From JANJTY01 sp038257155 (GTDB lineage Bacteria > Pseudomonadota > Gammaproteobacteria > Xanthomonadales > Xanthomonadaceae): DNA of 64,000 bases. The position numbers were made by a program, and so were the translations under genes. Below, piece by piece: positions 34,597-42,496 of the stretch. Location: assembly GCA_038257155.1 (NCBI GenBank), contig JBBSJP010000012.1:1-64000 (forward strand), in the 5' to 3' direction. Positions within the stretch are counted from its first letter, which is position 1; each line of letters opens with the position of its first letter. Below the pieces are notes generated by a model. The model was not told the DNA's origin and made no database searches. It worked only from the letters and a program-made list of their open reading frames with translations.

Positions 34597-36629
34597 GCGA
34601 CCGAATGAATCTTCGTTTGTTGATTTTCCTGGCGATCGCCGGCGCCGGGTTCCCGCTGCTGGCCGCGGATGTCGATGTGACATTGCAGGCCGCAAAGCGC
34701 GCAGCGGAGATCGCATCGCCTGCACCGCCGATCCCGCGAGACGCCTTCCTGGTGAAGGCAACAGTGCGCGATATCGTGATGTCGCCGGATGGCCGCTGGC
34801 TGAGCTACCGGCGCGACAGCGGCCAACGACTCGAGCTCTGGCTGCGACGCATTGCCGACGGCATGGATCACCGTGTCCTGCCGGACAGCGAAGGCACGGA
34901 TGTTCGCTGGTCGGGCGACGGCGCGCGCCTGTGGTTGCCGGATGCGCACGGCCTGGGCGTCTACGACCTTGCTTCGATGACAGGCCGCCGTGTCTTTCGA
35001 TTTGACGAAGCGCGTCGGCAAGCGTTCTGGATGGTGGATAGCAAGGCGGTGGACTCTGCCGTGCTGCGTGAGAAAGTTGCGGCCAATGGCGAGTGGCTAT
35101 ATCGCTATCTGGCGGTCGATGCGAATGGCGAGGTGCGCACGATTCATGAATCGCGCCAGGCGCTGAAGGACGTACTGCTCGATTCGACAGGAAAGGTGCG
35201 CTACGCCGCCGGCAACGACGGTGTCGCATTCGATACCGTGCTATGGCGCTTCAATGAAGATGAAACCCAGGAACTGATGCGTTGCCCTTTGCCGCAGCAG
35301 TGCATGCCGGTGGCATTCGATGGCGACTCCGTCTGGGCGCTGGCGCACAACGGCGAAGACCTGATGTCACTGCAAAGACTGGATGCGAAGTCCTCAGACT
35401 GGCAGACGCTGCATTCCGATCCCCGTGGCATCGCGGACGCTGTATCGCTGTTGATGCAGCCGGATGGCAGGGACTGGTTCGCGATGGCATACCGCCCCGA
35501 TCGTGTTGAATGGCATGGTCACACCGAAATCGCCCGAACCACACTGAGCGAACTCCAGGCAAGGCTTCCCGGCGCGAATCTCGACCTCGCCGCCAGCAAC
35601 GATGGCACGCGCTGGCTGGTGCGGGCAAGGCGAGCCGACTGGCCCTACGACCGCCACTTCCTGTTTGATGTCGCGGCAAGAACACTTTCATCGCTGTTCG
35701 AGGAAGGTCGGCGCAGTGCACTGGCAACCGAACTGCTGGCCGAGGCGATACCGGTGCACTGGCGCGGCAAGGACGGCATGGCATTGCATGGCTTCGCCTA
35801 CCTGCCCAAAGGCCTTCCGCTGGAAACGACGCCGGTGATTGCCGTCATCCACGGCGGACCTTTCAACCAATCGCTCGGCGAGGCGGATCCCGGCACGCAA
35901 CTGTTGGTCAATCGCGGCTATATCGTCTTCGAACCGAATTTTCGAGCATCGACTGGTTACGGCGTGAACTACGTGACGGCTACGCGCGGCGACTTTGGCA
36001 AGCACGGCGTGCTGGATGACATCCTCACCGGGCTCGACCATCTGATCGCAAACGGCATCGGCGATGCAAGGCAGCAGGCGGTTGCCGGACATTCCTTCGG
36101 CGGCTACGCCAGTCTGCTCGCGATCACTCATCATCCGGATCGCTTCGTTTTCGCGGTACCCAGTGCCGCGCCGGTGGACATGGCATGGACAATGGCCGAC
36201 ATCGCAGTCGAGGGCGGCAGTGCCTTGTCTGCCGATGGTCCGCCGATGGAGGTATTGTTCCCCGGTTACGGCGTGCCGTTTGGCGAGCGTGACTGGCATG
36301 ACCGCATGCACCGCGAGTCGCCGCTGGCGCATGCCGCAACACGGCACACGCCGGTCTACCTGTGGGCAGGTGCGAAAGATGATCGTGTGACGGTGGAAAG
36401 CCTGGTGCGCTATTTCGCCGAATCGAATGTCGACTTCAAGCCGACACTGTTGATTGATCCTGATGCGGGGCACAGCCCGCGCGAGCGCCTGAACCTGGAA
36501 GCGCTGGTTTGGTTGATGGAAGCTGCCGCAGACCTGCACTTCGGCGGCGGCGTCACACCGCCTTCCCCTGAGCTGAAAACGTTTCTGGAGAAGAACCTGC
36601 GCGTCGGGGAAACAGACTTGCTGGACTGA
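34593..36629 (+). CDS. Exported S9-family prolyl-oligopeptidase-like peptidase
   Basis: After an N-terminal signal-like helix (about 6-25) comes a beta-propeller-like region (about 55-380), then an alpha/beta-hydrolase domain. The catalytic serine is in GHSFGGYAS (S501), the aspartate in AKDDRV (596-597) and the histidine in GHSPRE (H627), a complete triad in normal order. HGGPFNQSLGE at 420-430 gives the oxyanion-loop region. The enzyme would cleave small peptides, perhaps after proline, in the periplasm or outside. It is the last gene of the GntR-ABC operon, overlapping its neighbour by 4 bp, so it may process or degrade the molecule moved by the transporter. Confidence 0.85.
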   Translation: MSDRMNLRLLIFLAIAGAGFPLLAADVDVTLQAAKRAAEIASPAPPIPRDAFLVKATVRDIVMSPDGRWLSYRRDSGQRLELWLRRIADGMDHRVLPDSEGTDVRWSGDGARLWLPDAHGLGVYDLASMTGRRVFRFDEARRQAFWMVDSKAVDSAVLREKVAANGEWLYRYLAVDANGEVRTIHESRQALKDVLLDSTGKVRYAAGNDGVAFDTVLWRFNEDETQELMRCPLPQQCMPVAFDGDSVWALAHNGEDLMSLQRLDAKSSDWQTLHSDPRGIADAVSLLMQPDGRDWFAMAYRPDRVEWHGHTEIARTTLSELQARLPGANLDLAASNDGTRWLVRARRADWPYDRHFLFDVAARTLSSLFEEGRRSALATELLAEAIPVHWRGKDGMALHGFAYLPKGLPLETTPVIAVIHGGPFNQSLGEADPGTQLLVNRGYIVFEPNFRASTGYGVNYVTATRGDFGKHGVLDDILTGLDHLIANGIGDARQQAVAGHSFGGYASLLAITHHPDRFVFAVPSAAPVDMAWTMADIAVEGGSALSADGPPMEVLFPGYGVPFGERDWHDRMHRESPLAHAATRHTPVYLWAGAKDDRVTVESLVRYFAESNVDFKPTLLIDPDAGHSPRERLNLEALVWLMEAAADLHFGGGVTPPSPELKTFLEKNLRVGETDLLD

Positions 36630-36655
36630 ACCACTGGTGGAGGTCTCGCGTGTGG

Positions 36656-36711
36656 CTCCCGCTCAAGCCTTGCAGCGGGAGTGGCGTGGTGGCCACTTCA
36701 ACCCTGAAGTG
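36656..36711. terminator. Paired hairpins between convergent genes
   Basis: CTCCCGCT at 36656-36663 and AGCGGGAG at 36674-36681 form an 8-bp stem. CACTTCA at 36694-36700 and TGAAGTG at 36705-36711 form a second 7-bp stem with a 4-base loop. They lie between the S9 peptidase stop and the end of the convergent methyltransferase gene. Without a T run, a termination role is only suggested by position. Confidence 0.35.
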
Positions 36712-36736
36712 CAGCGTGGTCCCTGGCTCGATTGGG

Positions 36737-37780
36737 TCAAAGGTGGCGAACACAGGCGGAAGGCGGATACGGAAAATCCGTTGTCACGCCAGTCGCCCGC
36801 TCCTTGCGAAGCGAGGCCAGTAGTTGCGTCGGCTTTATCGCGCCGCTCCAGAGAAGCTCATGTTCACGCTTCGCGATCTGGTCAATCAACTCCAGGTCGC
36901 TTTCGGATTGCACATCGAAGTTCCACCCGAAGCGACGCTCGATGAAGGGCATGATGATCCCGCCATACGGAAAGCAGTACTCAAACTCGAAGCGCTCGAT
37001 CAGTGCAGCAAGGATCTCCTGCGCACGAATTCCTTCGAACCCGACGTTCGAGTGGTCGTAGTCGATGTATTTCCTCGAGCTACCGCCTCGGGTGCGATCC
37101 TTTCGCAAACGGACGGGCATCCGGTCCCAGAAGCCCTGTACCTCCTGTAGCGCTTCCGGCCAAAGCTGGTGACCATTCCTGCCGATGACATCGGAGACCA
37201 GCAACAGGCCGCCGGGATGCAGGGACGTGTACACCAGGTCCAGCGCATGCTCCAACTCAAGGAAATGGTGCAGGCATTGATTTGTCAGAACGACATCGAA
37301 GTTTCCAAATTCACCCTCGGCAACATGGGAAACGTCCACCGCCTCCAGCTGCAGATAGCTGTCAACCAGCGATCGGCGAGCATTGGAACGTGCTGCGTCA
37401 AGCAACAGACCATTCAACTCGAGGCACACGAATCGAGGCACCGGAAGGCCAGAATCCACGAAACGCTGGATCAGGCCCATCTCGCTAGCGCACCGACCGC
37501 TGGCGAGGCTCAGGCAGCGCAGCGGCCTTCCCAGGTTCTGCGTTTCTTCGCGCATACGCTGGAAGAAGAAGTCCTCCGGAGAGGCGAATCCGAATGCCTC
37601 GAAGCGTGGCCTCAAGTACTTGTTGGACCAGTAGTGAAAAACGGGTGGCAACTCGCTGAAGGGTGTAGCTCGTGCGAAGGCAATTCGCTCAACGCAGGAA
37701 CGCAGGAATCGTGCAACCGGTGCCGGCAAATGCCGCAATGCATACGCAACACTGCTGCGCGCAGCGTATGCCAGCTTCAT
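36737..37780 (-). CDS. Class I SAM-dependent methyltransferase
   Basis: The nucleotide-binding glycine-rich motif I reads CLSLASGRCASEMGLI, a variant where the usual Gly-x-Gly is partly replaced. Motif II is FVCLELNGLLLDAARSN, motif III is EGEFGNFDVVLTNQCLHHFL, and the acceptor region includes HPGGLLLVSDVIGRNG. These place it in the class I methyltransferase fold. An N-terminal helical segment (about 1-70) and a C-terminal region of about 110 residues flank the core. The acceptor substrate is unknown. The gene has the same orientation as the small genes downstream at 37934 and 38471 but is not tightly linked. Confidence 0.75.
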   Translation of the reverse strand: MKLAYAARSSVAYALRHLPAPVARFLRSCVERIAFARATPFSELPPVFHYWSNKYLRPRFEAFGFASPEDFFFQRMREETQNLGRPLRCLSLASGRCASEMGLIQRFVDSGLPVPRFVCLELNGLLLDAARSNARRSLVDSYLQLEAVDVSHVAEGEFGNFDVVLTNQCLHHFLELEHALDLVYTSLHPGGLLLVSDVIGRNGHQLWPEALQEVQGFWDRMPVRLRKDRTRGGSSRKYIDYDHSNVGFEGIRAQEILAALIERFEFEYCFPYGGIIMPFIERRFGWNFDVQSESDLELIDQIAKREHELLWSGAIKPTQLLASLRKERATGVTTDFPYPPSACVRHL

Positions 37781-37933
37781 GCGACGGCGCTGTTCATCAG
37801 GTCGTGAGCCAGGGATTTGGAATGCAGGGACAAAGCAGCAAACTGCCGGTCCGACTTCACGCGGATTGGCAGCAGCGGCTTCGATTGGCTGTCACAGAAG
37901 ACTCTGACAGCATCAGCTGGCGTTAGTTCGAGA

Positions 37934-38425
37934 TCAGCGCCCGTTCGCCGAGCGATAGGCAGCAAGTCCAAACACCAGCGCGATCAATGCGAGCAACTCG
38001 AGCAGGCCCAGCGAAGGAATCGGATTGGCCGGCTGAGCATAGGGAAGCACCTGGAAAGGAAAGCTGCGCACTGGCGCAGTCCACCACCCGTAGTGACCCG
38101 TCACTTCAGCTACGTAGTCGCCAACGGGCAGACTACCCAGCCGAACCGTGAGCCAAATTCCGGGGGAAACGCCACAAAATCCGATGTCCTCTGGCGGGAT
38201 GTTCTCAATGGAGTACTCGATCAGCACCCTGTTGCCGTCACGATGCTGCGTGAGGTTGGAGAGGTAGTGGTAGCAGGCGCCGGCGTTCGGCACGCTGTAC
38301 CGCAGGTAGGGTTGCTGCCCCGGGTACGACGGATTGGGATGTACACCATCTGCGGATTGCCCAAGAACTGGCTGCGCCAAGGTGGCACCCAGCACGAACA
38401 GCAGTCGCGACACCAGGTCACGCAT
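37934..38425 (-). CDS. Small secreted protein with an IPTL-CTERM-like tail
   Basis: A signal peptide (MRDLVSRLLFVLGATLAQP, cleavage near LG-QS) is followed by a beta domain of about 110 residues with two paired cysteines (GACYHYL and FCGVSPG). The C-terminus, IPSLGLLELLALIALVFGL then a short basic end, has the features of the IPTL-CTERM sorting signal: an Ile-Pro opening, one hydrophobic helix and basic residues. ATG at 38425 is preferred over GTG at 38440. Another IPTL-like tail occurs on the ice-binding-like protein at 29463-30884. No family is recognised for the beta domain. Confidence 0.65.
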   Translation of the reverse strand: MRDLVSRLLFVLGATLAQPVLGQSADGVHPNPSYPGQQPYLRYSVPNAGACYHYLSNLTQHRDGNRVLIEYSIENIPPEDIGFCGVSPGIWLTVRLGSLPVGDYVAEVTGHYGWWTAPVRSFPFQVLPYAQPANPIPSLGLLELLALIALVFGLAAYRSANGR

Positions 38426-38470
38426 GCTGGTTCGTGGCACCGTCGTTGACCCGCAGGGCTCGCTTGCGCG

Positions 38471-39394
38471 CTATCGTGCGCCGGACTGTGACGCCTGCAT
38501 CACGCGAGCCCATTCGGCGTACGTCGGCATTTCCCCGAAGCCAGACTCGCTGACCATGGCCCGCATCTCTTCATAGACCGTCGCAGCGGCCGTGGCATCA
38601 GTAGCCAGCAGTGATACGGCACGGGCGGCCAAGGCCATGAGCAACACCTCCCGGGCGCGTCCCTCCGTCTCGGCCCCTTGCAGTTCTCGCGCATTGGCGA
38701 GTGCCTCTTCGACTCGCTCCCCGCTCAACAGCCACTCGACGTATTCCACCCTCTGGTTCATGTCCGTGGGTTGCAGCGCGATGGCGCGAACATACACCTG
38801 CTCGGCACCTGCACGATCCCCCGCGTTGGTATGGCTCGACACCAACGATTGCCTGGCAGCCGGCCAGGCCTTGGGGTCGTCGAGCGAACTCTCGAACACC
38901 GTCTCGAACAGGACTCGCGCCTCTTCTTCCCTACCCAGCTTTTGCAGCGTGAAACCCCGGTTGAGCAGCAGCCAGGGATTGTCGGTACCGATCTCCTCGG
39001 CACGATCCAGTTCTGACAGCGATTCCTTGAGACGACCCATCTTCTGGTACACGTAGCCGCGCAGCACGTAGATGCCAGCCAGATCGGGTTCCAGCGCTTG
39101 CGCCCGCTCAAGCGAGCGCAGGGCGAGTTCGTTGTTGCGTGAGTTCATCAAATACCAGCGCGCCATTTCCACATGCGCAGGAGTGAAATCCGGAGCATCG
39201 AGCAACACCGTCGTCAGGCGTTCGTGGGCTTCATCGAGATCGCTGCGATCACCGCGCCAGCGATCCAGCAGATCAACCGCTTCTGCGTACAGCGCGTGTT
39301 TGTCGACTTCGGCCGCGGCCACGGCATACATCGGGGCAGCCGCAAGCGCAAGCGCCAGCAGCCAGGAGGCTTGCCGAGAAAATCTGGAAAACAT
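38471..39394 (-). CDS. Exported TPR-repeat protein
   Basis: An N-terminal signal peptide (MFSRFSRQASWLLALALAAAP, cleavage near AVA-AAE) leads into about seven tetratricopeptide-type repeats: ALYAEAVDLLDRW, LERAQALEPDLAGIYVLRGYVYQKMGR and TDNPWLLLNRGFTLQKLGRE. TPR regions bind partner proteins; the partner is unknown. Start at 39394 is chosen for the signal peptide. The 307-residue length gives no extra domain. The gene is 46 bp upstream of, and on the same strand as, the IPTL-tailed gene. Confidence 0.75.
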   Translation of the reverse strand: MFSRFSRQASWLLALALAAAPMYAVAAAEVDKHALYAEAVDLLDRWRGDRSDLDEAHERLTTVLLDAPDFTPAHVEMARWYLMNSRNNELALRSLERAQALEPDLAGIYVLRGYVYQKMGRLKESLSELDRAEEIGTDNPWLLLNRGFTLQKLGREEEARVLFETVFESSLDDPKAWPAARQSLVSSHTNAGDRAGAEQVYVRAIALQPTDMNQRVEYVEWLLSGERVEEALANARELQGAETEGRAREVLLMALAARAVSLLATDATAAATVYEEMRAMVSESGFGEMPTYAEWARVMQASQSGAR

Positions 39395-39688
39395 TGGGGA
39401 ACACTCGAGGGGCTGATAAGGGTGGATCATACAGCCCTTCAAAAACTCGGGGATTCGCGTGGCCCTGACAAGGGCTCCGGTGCCAGGCCGACCGAGCAAA
39501 CTACGACACCCGCCTGGACTCCCGTGACGCGTGGTGAGATCGTTGGGCTCCGGTCGTCAACTGCCTTCGATCACGGCACTCAGATGAGTACAGGCTGACA
39601 GGTTCATTTCGCCAGGTGCCCGGATTTGGTCGATCATTGCGGCGCTCGGCCCCAACCAGACTTCGCCGCAAACTCCGAGGTACAACAC

Positions 39689-40075
39689 GTGTCACCGAAG
39701 CAGCTCGTCCAGGAGTGGGTCCATCGCTTCAACGAAGGTGACATCGACGGCCTGTCATCCCTCTACGCTGTCGACGCAATCAACCACCAGGTTGTGATGG
39801 AACCGCTTCGTGGGCGCGCGGCAATCCGGCATATGTTCGAGGTCGAGTTCGGCCGAGCCAGCATGACCTGTGTCGTTGAGAACCTCTTCGAGGACGGCGA
39901 GTGGGCAATGCTTGAGTGGCGAGATCCAAACGGCCTGCGTGGCTGCGGCTTCTTCCAGGTGCGTGACGATCAGATCGTCTTTCAGCGGGGCTATTTTGAC
40001 CAGCTTTCGTTCTTTCGATTGCATGCAATGGCAGTACCAGCAAGCTACCTTGGCGCCGCCGAACCTGGAGCCTGA
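39689..40075 (+). CDS. SnoaL/NTF2-like family protein
   Basis: The 128-residue protein has the cone-shaped NTF2 fold pattern: LVQEWVHRFNEGDIDGLSSLYAVDAINHQ, an I/L-rich GRAAIRHMFEVEF helix, and then strands CVVENLFEDGEWAMLEWRD and IVFQRGYFDQLSFF. SnoaL-like proteins are small isomerases, cyclases or ligand-binding partners; no catalytic residue can be set. GTG at 39689 is preferred, with GAGG eight bases upstream; ATG at 39626 is less likely. The stop is 4 bases before the next gene start, so the two are probably coupled. Confidence 0.7.
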   Translation: MSPKQLVQEWVHRFNEGDIDGLSSLYAVDAINHQVVMEPLRGRAAIRHMFEVEFGRASMTCVVENLFEDGEWAMLEWRDPNGLRGCGFFQVRDDQIVFQRGYFDQLSFFRLHAMAVPASYLGAAEPGA

Positions 40076-40079
40076 TGCG

Positions 40080-40460
40080 ATGTCGAACGACACAGCGGAC
40101 GCAGCCAACACCCGCTATTCCGCAAGCTGGACCAAACCCGGCAACAGCCTGCATCAGTTCTACGTGTCGGCGAACGAGTCCGGAGTCAGCTTTAGCGAGA
40201 AGTGGGGGCCTACTCCCTACGACGAGTTCGGCAAGGGCTATACCTGGGAGGAGTGGTACAAACACGGCACGACCGGGTCGGACGGGCCCAATGACATGCT
40301 GGCACGCATCAATGCAGTGGGGCGCGCGCTGGGACACGAACCGGTCGCGCCAACGACCGTCAGGCGTGACTCACTGGAAATCACCGAGTCCGAAGCCAGT
40401 CGCGAGCACGCCAGATACCTTGCCGACTTGCGCCTTAAGGCCAAGCACAGCAGCCCGTAG
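40080..40460 (+). CDS. Small soluble protein of unknown function
   Basis: A 126-residue protein, acidic to neutral, with a compact N-terminal region rich in aromatic and charged residues (SWTKPGNSLHQFYVS, SFSEKWGPTPYDEFGKGYTWEEWY) and a helical C-terminus. I recognise no family. It begins four bases after the SnoaL-like gene, with GGAG nearby, so it is very probably translated with it. Codon usage matches the neighbours. Confidence 0.6.
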   Translation: MSNDTADAANTRYSASWTKPGNSLHQFYVSANESGVSFSEKWGPTPYDEFGKGYTWEEWYKHGTTGSDGPNDMLARINAVGRALGHEPVAPTTVRRDSLEITESEASREHARYLADLRLKAKHSSP

Positions 40461-40469
40461 TCCCTGCGC

Positions 40470-41012
40470 TTGTCGGCGAAGAAGTTCCGTACCCTGCGCG
40501 CGCGCGTCCTGCGCCAGGCTGAAGGGCTGTGGGCAGCGCTTCGGCCAGACATCAAGGTCAGCGCCCGGCCGGATGAAGTGAGCGTCGCCGGTGCACGCAC
40601 GCTGCGACGCAGCGTGTTTGTCCAGCCCGATGGTGAGCGGGCCTACGAGATCGTGCAGACGGAATCGGCGTTCACGATCGATGGAAAGCCCCAGCGCTGG
40701 TACACGTTGCGTGCGCAGTGCGGGCTGAGCGTCACCGCGCAATTCGGCATCTGGTTCATCGACGGCGAATGCCAGTTCCTGGTCATTGTTGCCGACAGGG
40801 AAGCGATCGATCACGTGGCCTTGCAACTGCGTGCCGCAAAAGGCTCGCTGTTCACCGACCAGACGCTGTGCGGCTCGGTGCATGCCTACCTGAGGGAACG
40901 ACATACCCTGTTGAATGCGTGCATCGGCCGCACCGGGCCGACGCGTCTGCGCGAACAGGAGGGTCCGTGGTTATGGCCCCAAATGCGTGCAGACAGTCGC
41001 TTCACTGTTTGA
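40470..41012 (+). CDS. Small protein of unknown function, TTG start
   Basis: The frame starts at TTG 40470, only 9 bases after the previous stop, and encodes 180 residues with a central beta region (RRSVFVQPDGERAYEIVQTE, GIWFIDGECQFLVIVAD) and a helical, basic C-terminus. No family is recognised. The TTG start and the lack of a ribosome-binding site leave the true N-terminus uncertain. It may belong to the same transcript as the two genes before it. Confidence 0.5.
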   Translation: MSAKKFRTLRARVLRQAEGLWAALRPDIKVSARPDEVSVAGARTLRRSVFVQPDGERAYEIVQTESAFTIDGKPQRWYTLRAQCGLSVTAQFGIWFIDGECQFLVIVADREAIDHVALQLRAAKGSLFTDQTLCGSVHAYLRERHTLLNACIGRTGPTRLREQEGPWLWPQMRADSRFTV

Positions 41013-41046
41013 CTGTGCAGCTCTTGATTCCCGGGGGAACCGCAAA

Positions 41047-42408
41047 ATGACCCGATCGCCGGTTAAACCGAACCGCTTCGCCGCCTCGCTGCTTGCAAGC
41101 CTCTGTTCGGCTGCCGTGCTCGCCGAAGTGCCCCCGTCGACGCGCACGGCACCGGTCGCACCTGCACCAGCACCAGCACCAGCACCCGCATCAGCGGAGC
41201 AACTGGCGCGCACCATTGATGCAAGCCTTGAACTCATTGAACGCGAGTTCGTCACGCCGATGACGCGTGAGGAGCTCGTCAGCCGCGCCCTGCGTCTGCT
41301 CTTGCAGGACCTCGACCCATATTCGCGCTACCTGGACCCGCAGGAACGGGCGATCTTTGAAGCCGACCTGACGGCGAGTTTCGCCGGCATGGGTGTCAGG
41401 ATTGACATTGACGAAGCCGCCCGCGTGCCGCGCATCGAGCGCGTGAACCGAGGTTCGCCGGCACACGAGGCTGGCGTTGAGGTTGGCGACCTGCTGGTGC
41501 GGATCGATGGTTTCGATGTTGCGGGCTGGCCGATCGAACGCGCCATCAGCGTCATGCGCGGCGCCGAAGGATCCGTCGCCACGTTGGGAATCCTGCGCGG
41601 CGACCCGGCCGCGCCAATGACGCTGCGTGTCACGCGCCGGATCATCGAACTGCCCAGTGTGCACGGCGCCAGTCGCCTGGCTGATGGTCGCAGTAGCCAC
41701 CTGCTGGGCAGTGACGACGATGGTGTCGGCGATGTGGGCTACATCCGCATCAGCCGGCTGGCGACGGATACCGCCGCGTTGGTGGCGAAGGCGCTCGCCG
41801 AGATCGGGAGGCTGCAAGCGACCGGTCTTGTGCTCGACCTTCGGGGCTGCATCGGCGGCTCCTTGGACACCGCGGTGGCGACGGCCGATCTTTTTCTCGA
41901 CGACGGAGTCATCGTCTCCGTCCAGACGCGCAATGCGCGACGCACCGAATCGGCGAATGCCGGCACGCTGACTGACCTGCCGATGGTTGTTCTGATCGAC
42001 GATGAAACCGCATCCTCGGGGGAAATACTTGCCGGCGCACTGCGCGACCACGAACGCGCGACGTTCGTGGGACAGCGTACTTTCGGCAAGGGACGCGTCC
42101 AGGAGCACATGGCGCTGGGTGATGACCTGGGTTCCGTGATCCTTACCACCGGTGCTTTCCAGCGCCCCTCCGGCCGCACCATCGATCGCCACGATGTGCC
42201 CGATTCACCTGACGACGCGGGCATCGCACCGCATCCCGGTTACGAGGTGGTGATCGAGAGCGCTGACCGCGCGGCCTGGCGAGAAATGATGGCGGAGCTC
42301 GAAAGCCTCCCATCCACCAGTAATGAGGCTCGACTGCTTCCGGTCGACGATCCGGGTCTGCGAGTTGCCCTCGGGGTGCTGTCCCAGGCTATCCGGACGA
42401 AACCGTAG
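41047..42408 (+). CDS. S41-family (CtpA-type) protease, exported
   Basis: A signal peptide is followed by a Pro-Ala linker coded by a short CCAGCA-type run (41160-41195). The catalytic core has a pre-PDZ segment DLDPYSRYLDPQE (88-100), a PDZ domain (about 112-195, with FAGMGVRI and SPAHEAGVEVGDLLVRIDG), and a serine-lysine dyad: S323 in ETASSGEILAGAL and K348 in TFGKGRVQ. All are in standard C-terminal processing protease order. The mature protein is predicted periplasmic. It is followed after 88 bp by the zinc-ribbon kinase gene. Substrates, likely tailed or misfolded envelope proteins, are not predicted. Confidence 0.88.
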   Translation: MTRSPVKPNRFAASLLASLCSAAVLAEVPPSTRTAPVAPAPAPAPAPASAEQLARTIDASLELIEREFVTPMTREELVSRALRLLLQDLDPYSRYLDPQERAIFEADLTASFAGMGVRIDIDEAARVPRIERVNRGSPAHEAGVEVGDLLVRIDGFDVAGWPIERAISVMRGAEGSVATLGILRGDPAAPMTLRVTRRIIELPSVHGASRLADGRSSHLLGSDDDGVGDVGYIRISRLATDTAALVAKALAEIGRLQATGLVLDLRGCIGGSLDTAVATADLFLDDGVIVSVQTRNARRTESANAGTLTDLPMVVLIDDETASSGEILAGALRDHERATFVGQRTFGKGRVQEHMALGDDLGSVILTTGAFQRPSGRTIDRHDVPDSPDDAGIAPHPGYEVVIESADRAAWREMMAELESLPSTSNEARLLPVDDPGLRVALGVLSQAIRTKP

Positions 42409-42496
42409 CTGCGGCTCTGCCGGGGTTACCATCGCAGCCAGGAACGTGCATCCCCGGTTCCGGCCACCACGACGAAATCCCAGCCAGGCCAACGCG

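Noticed and set aside
33601..35229. A 542-codon minus-strand frame within the permease and peptidase genes
   Set aside because: It is antisense to a complete ABC permease and a complete S9 peptidase, both with intact motifs.
41160..41195. Simple-sequence run at the start of the S41 protease
   Set aside because: It encodes a Pro-Ala linker after the signal peptide, common in exported proteins; too short to suggest phase variation.
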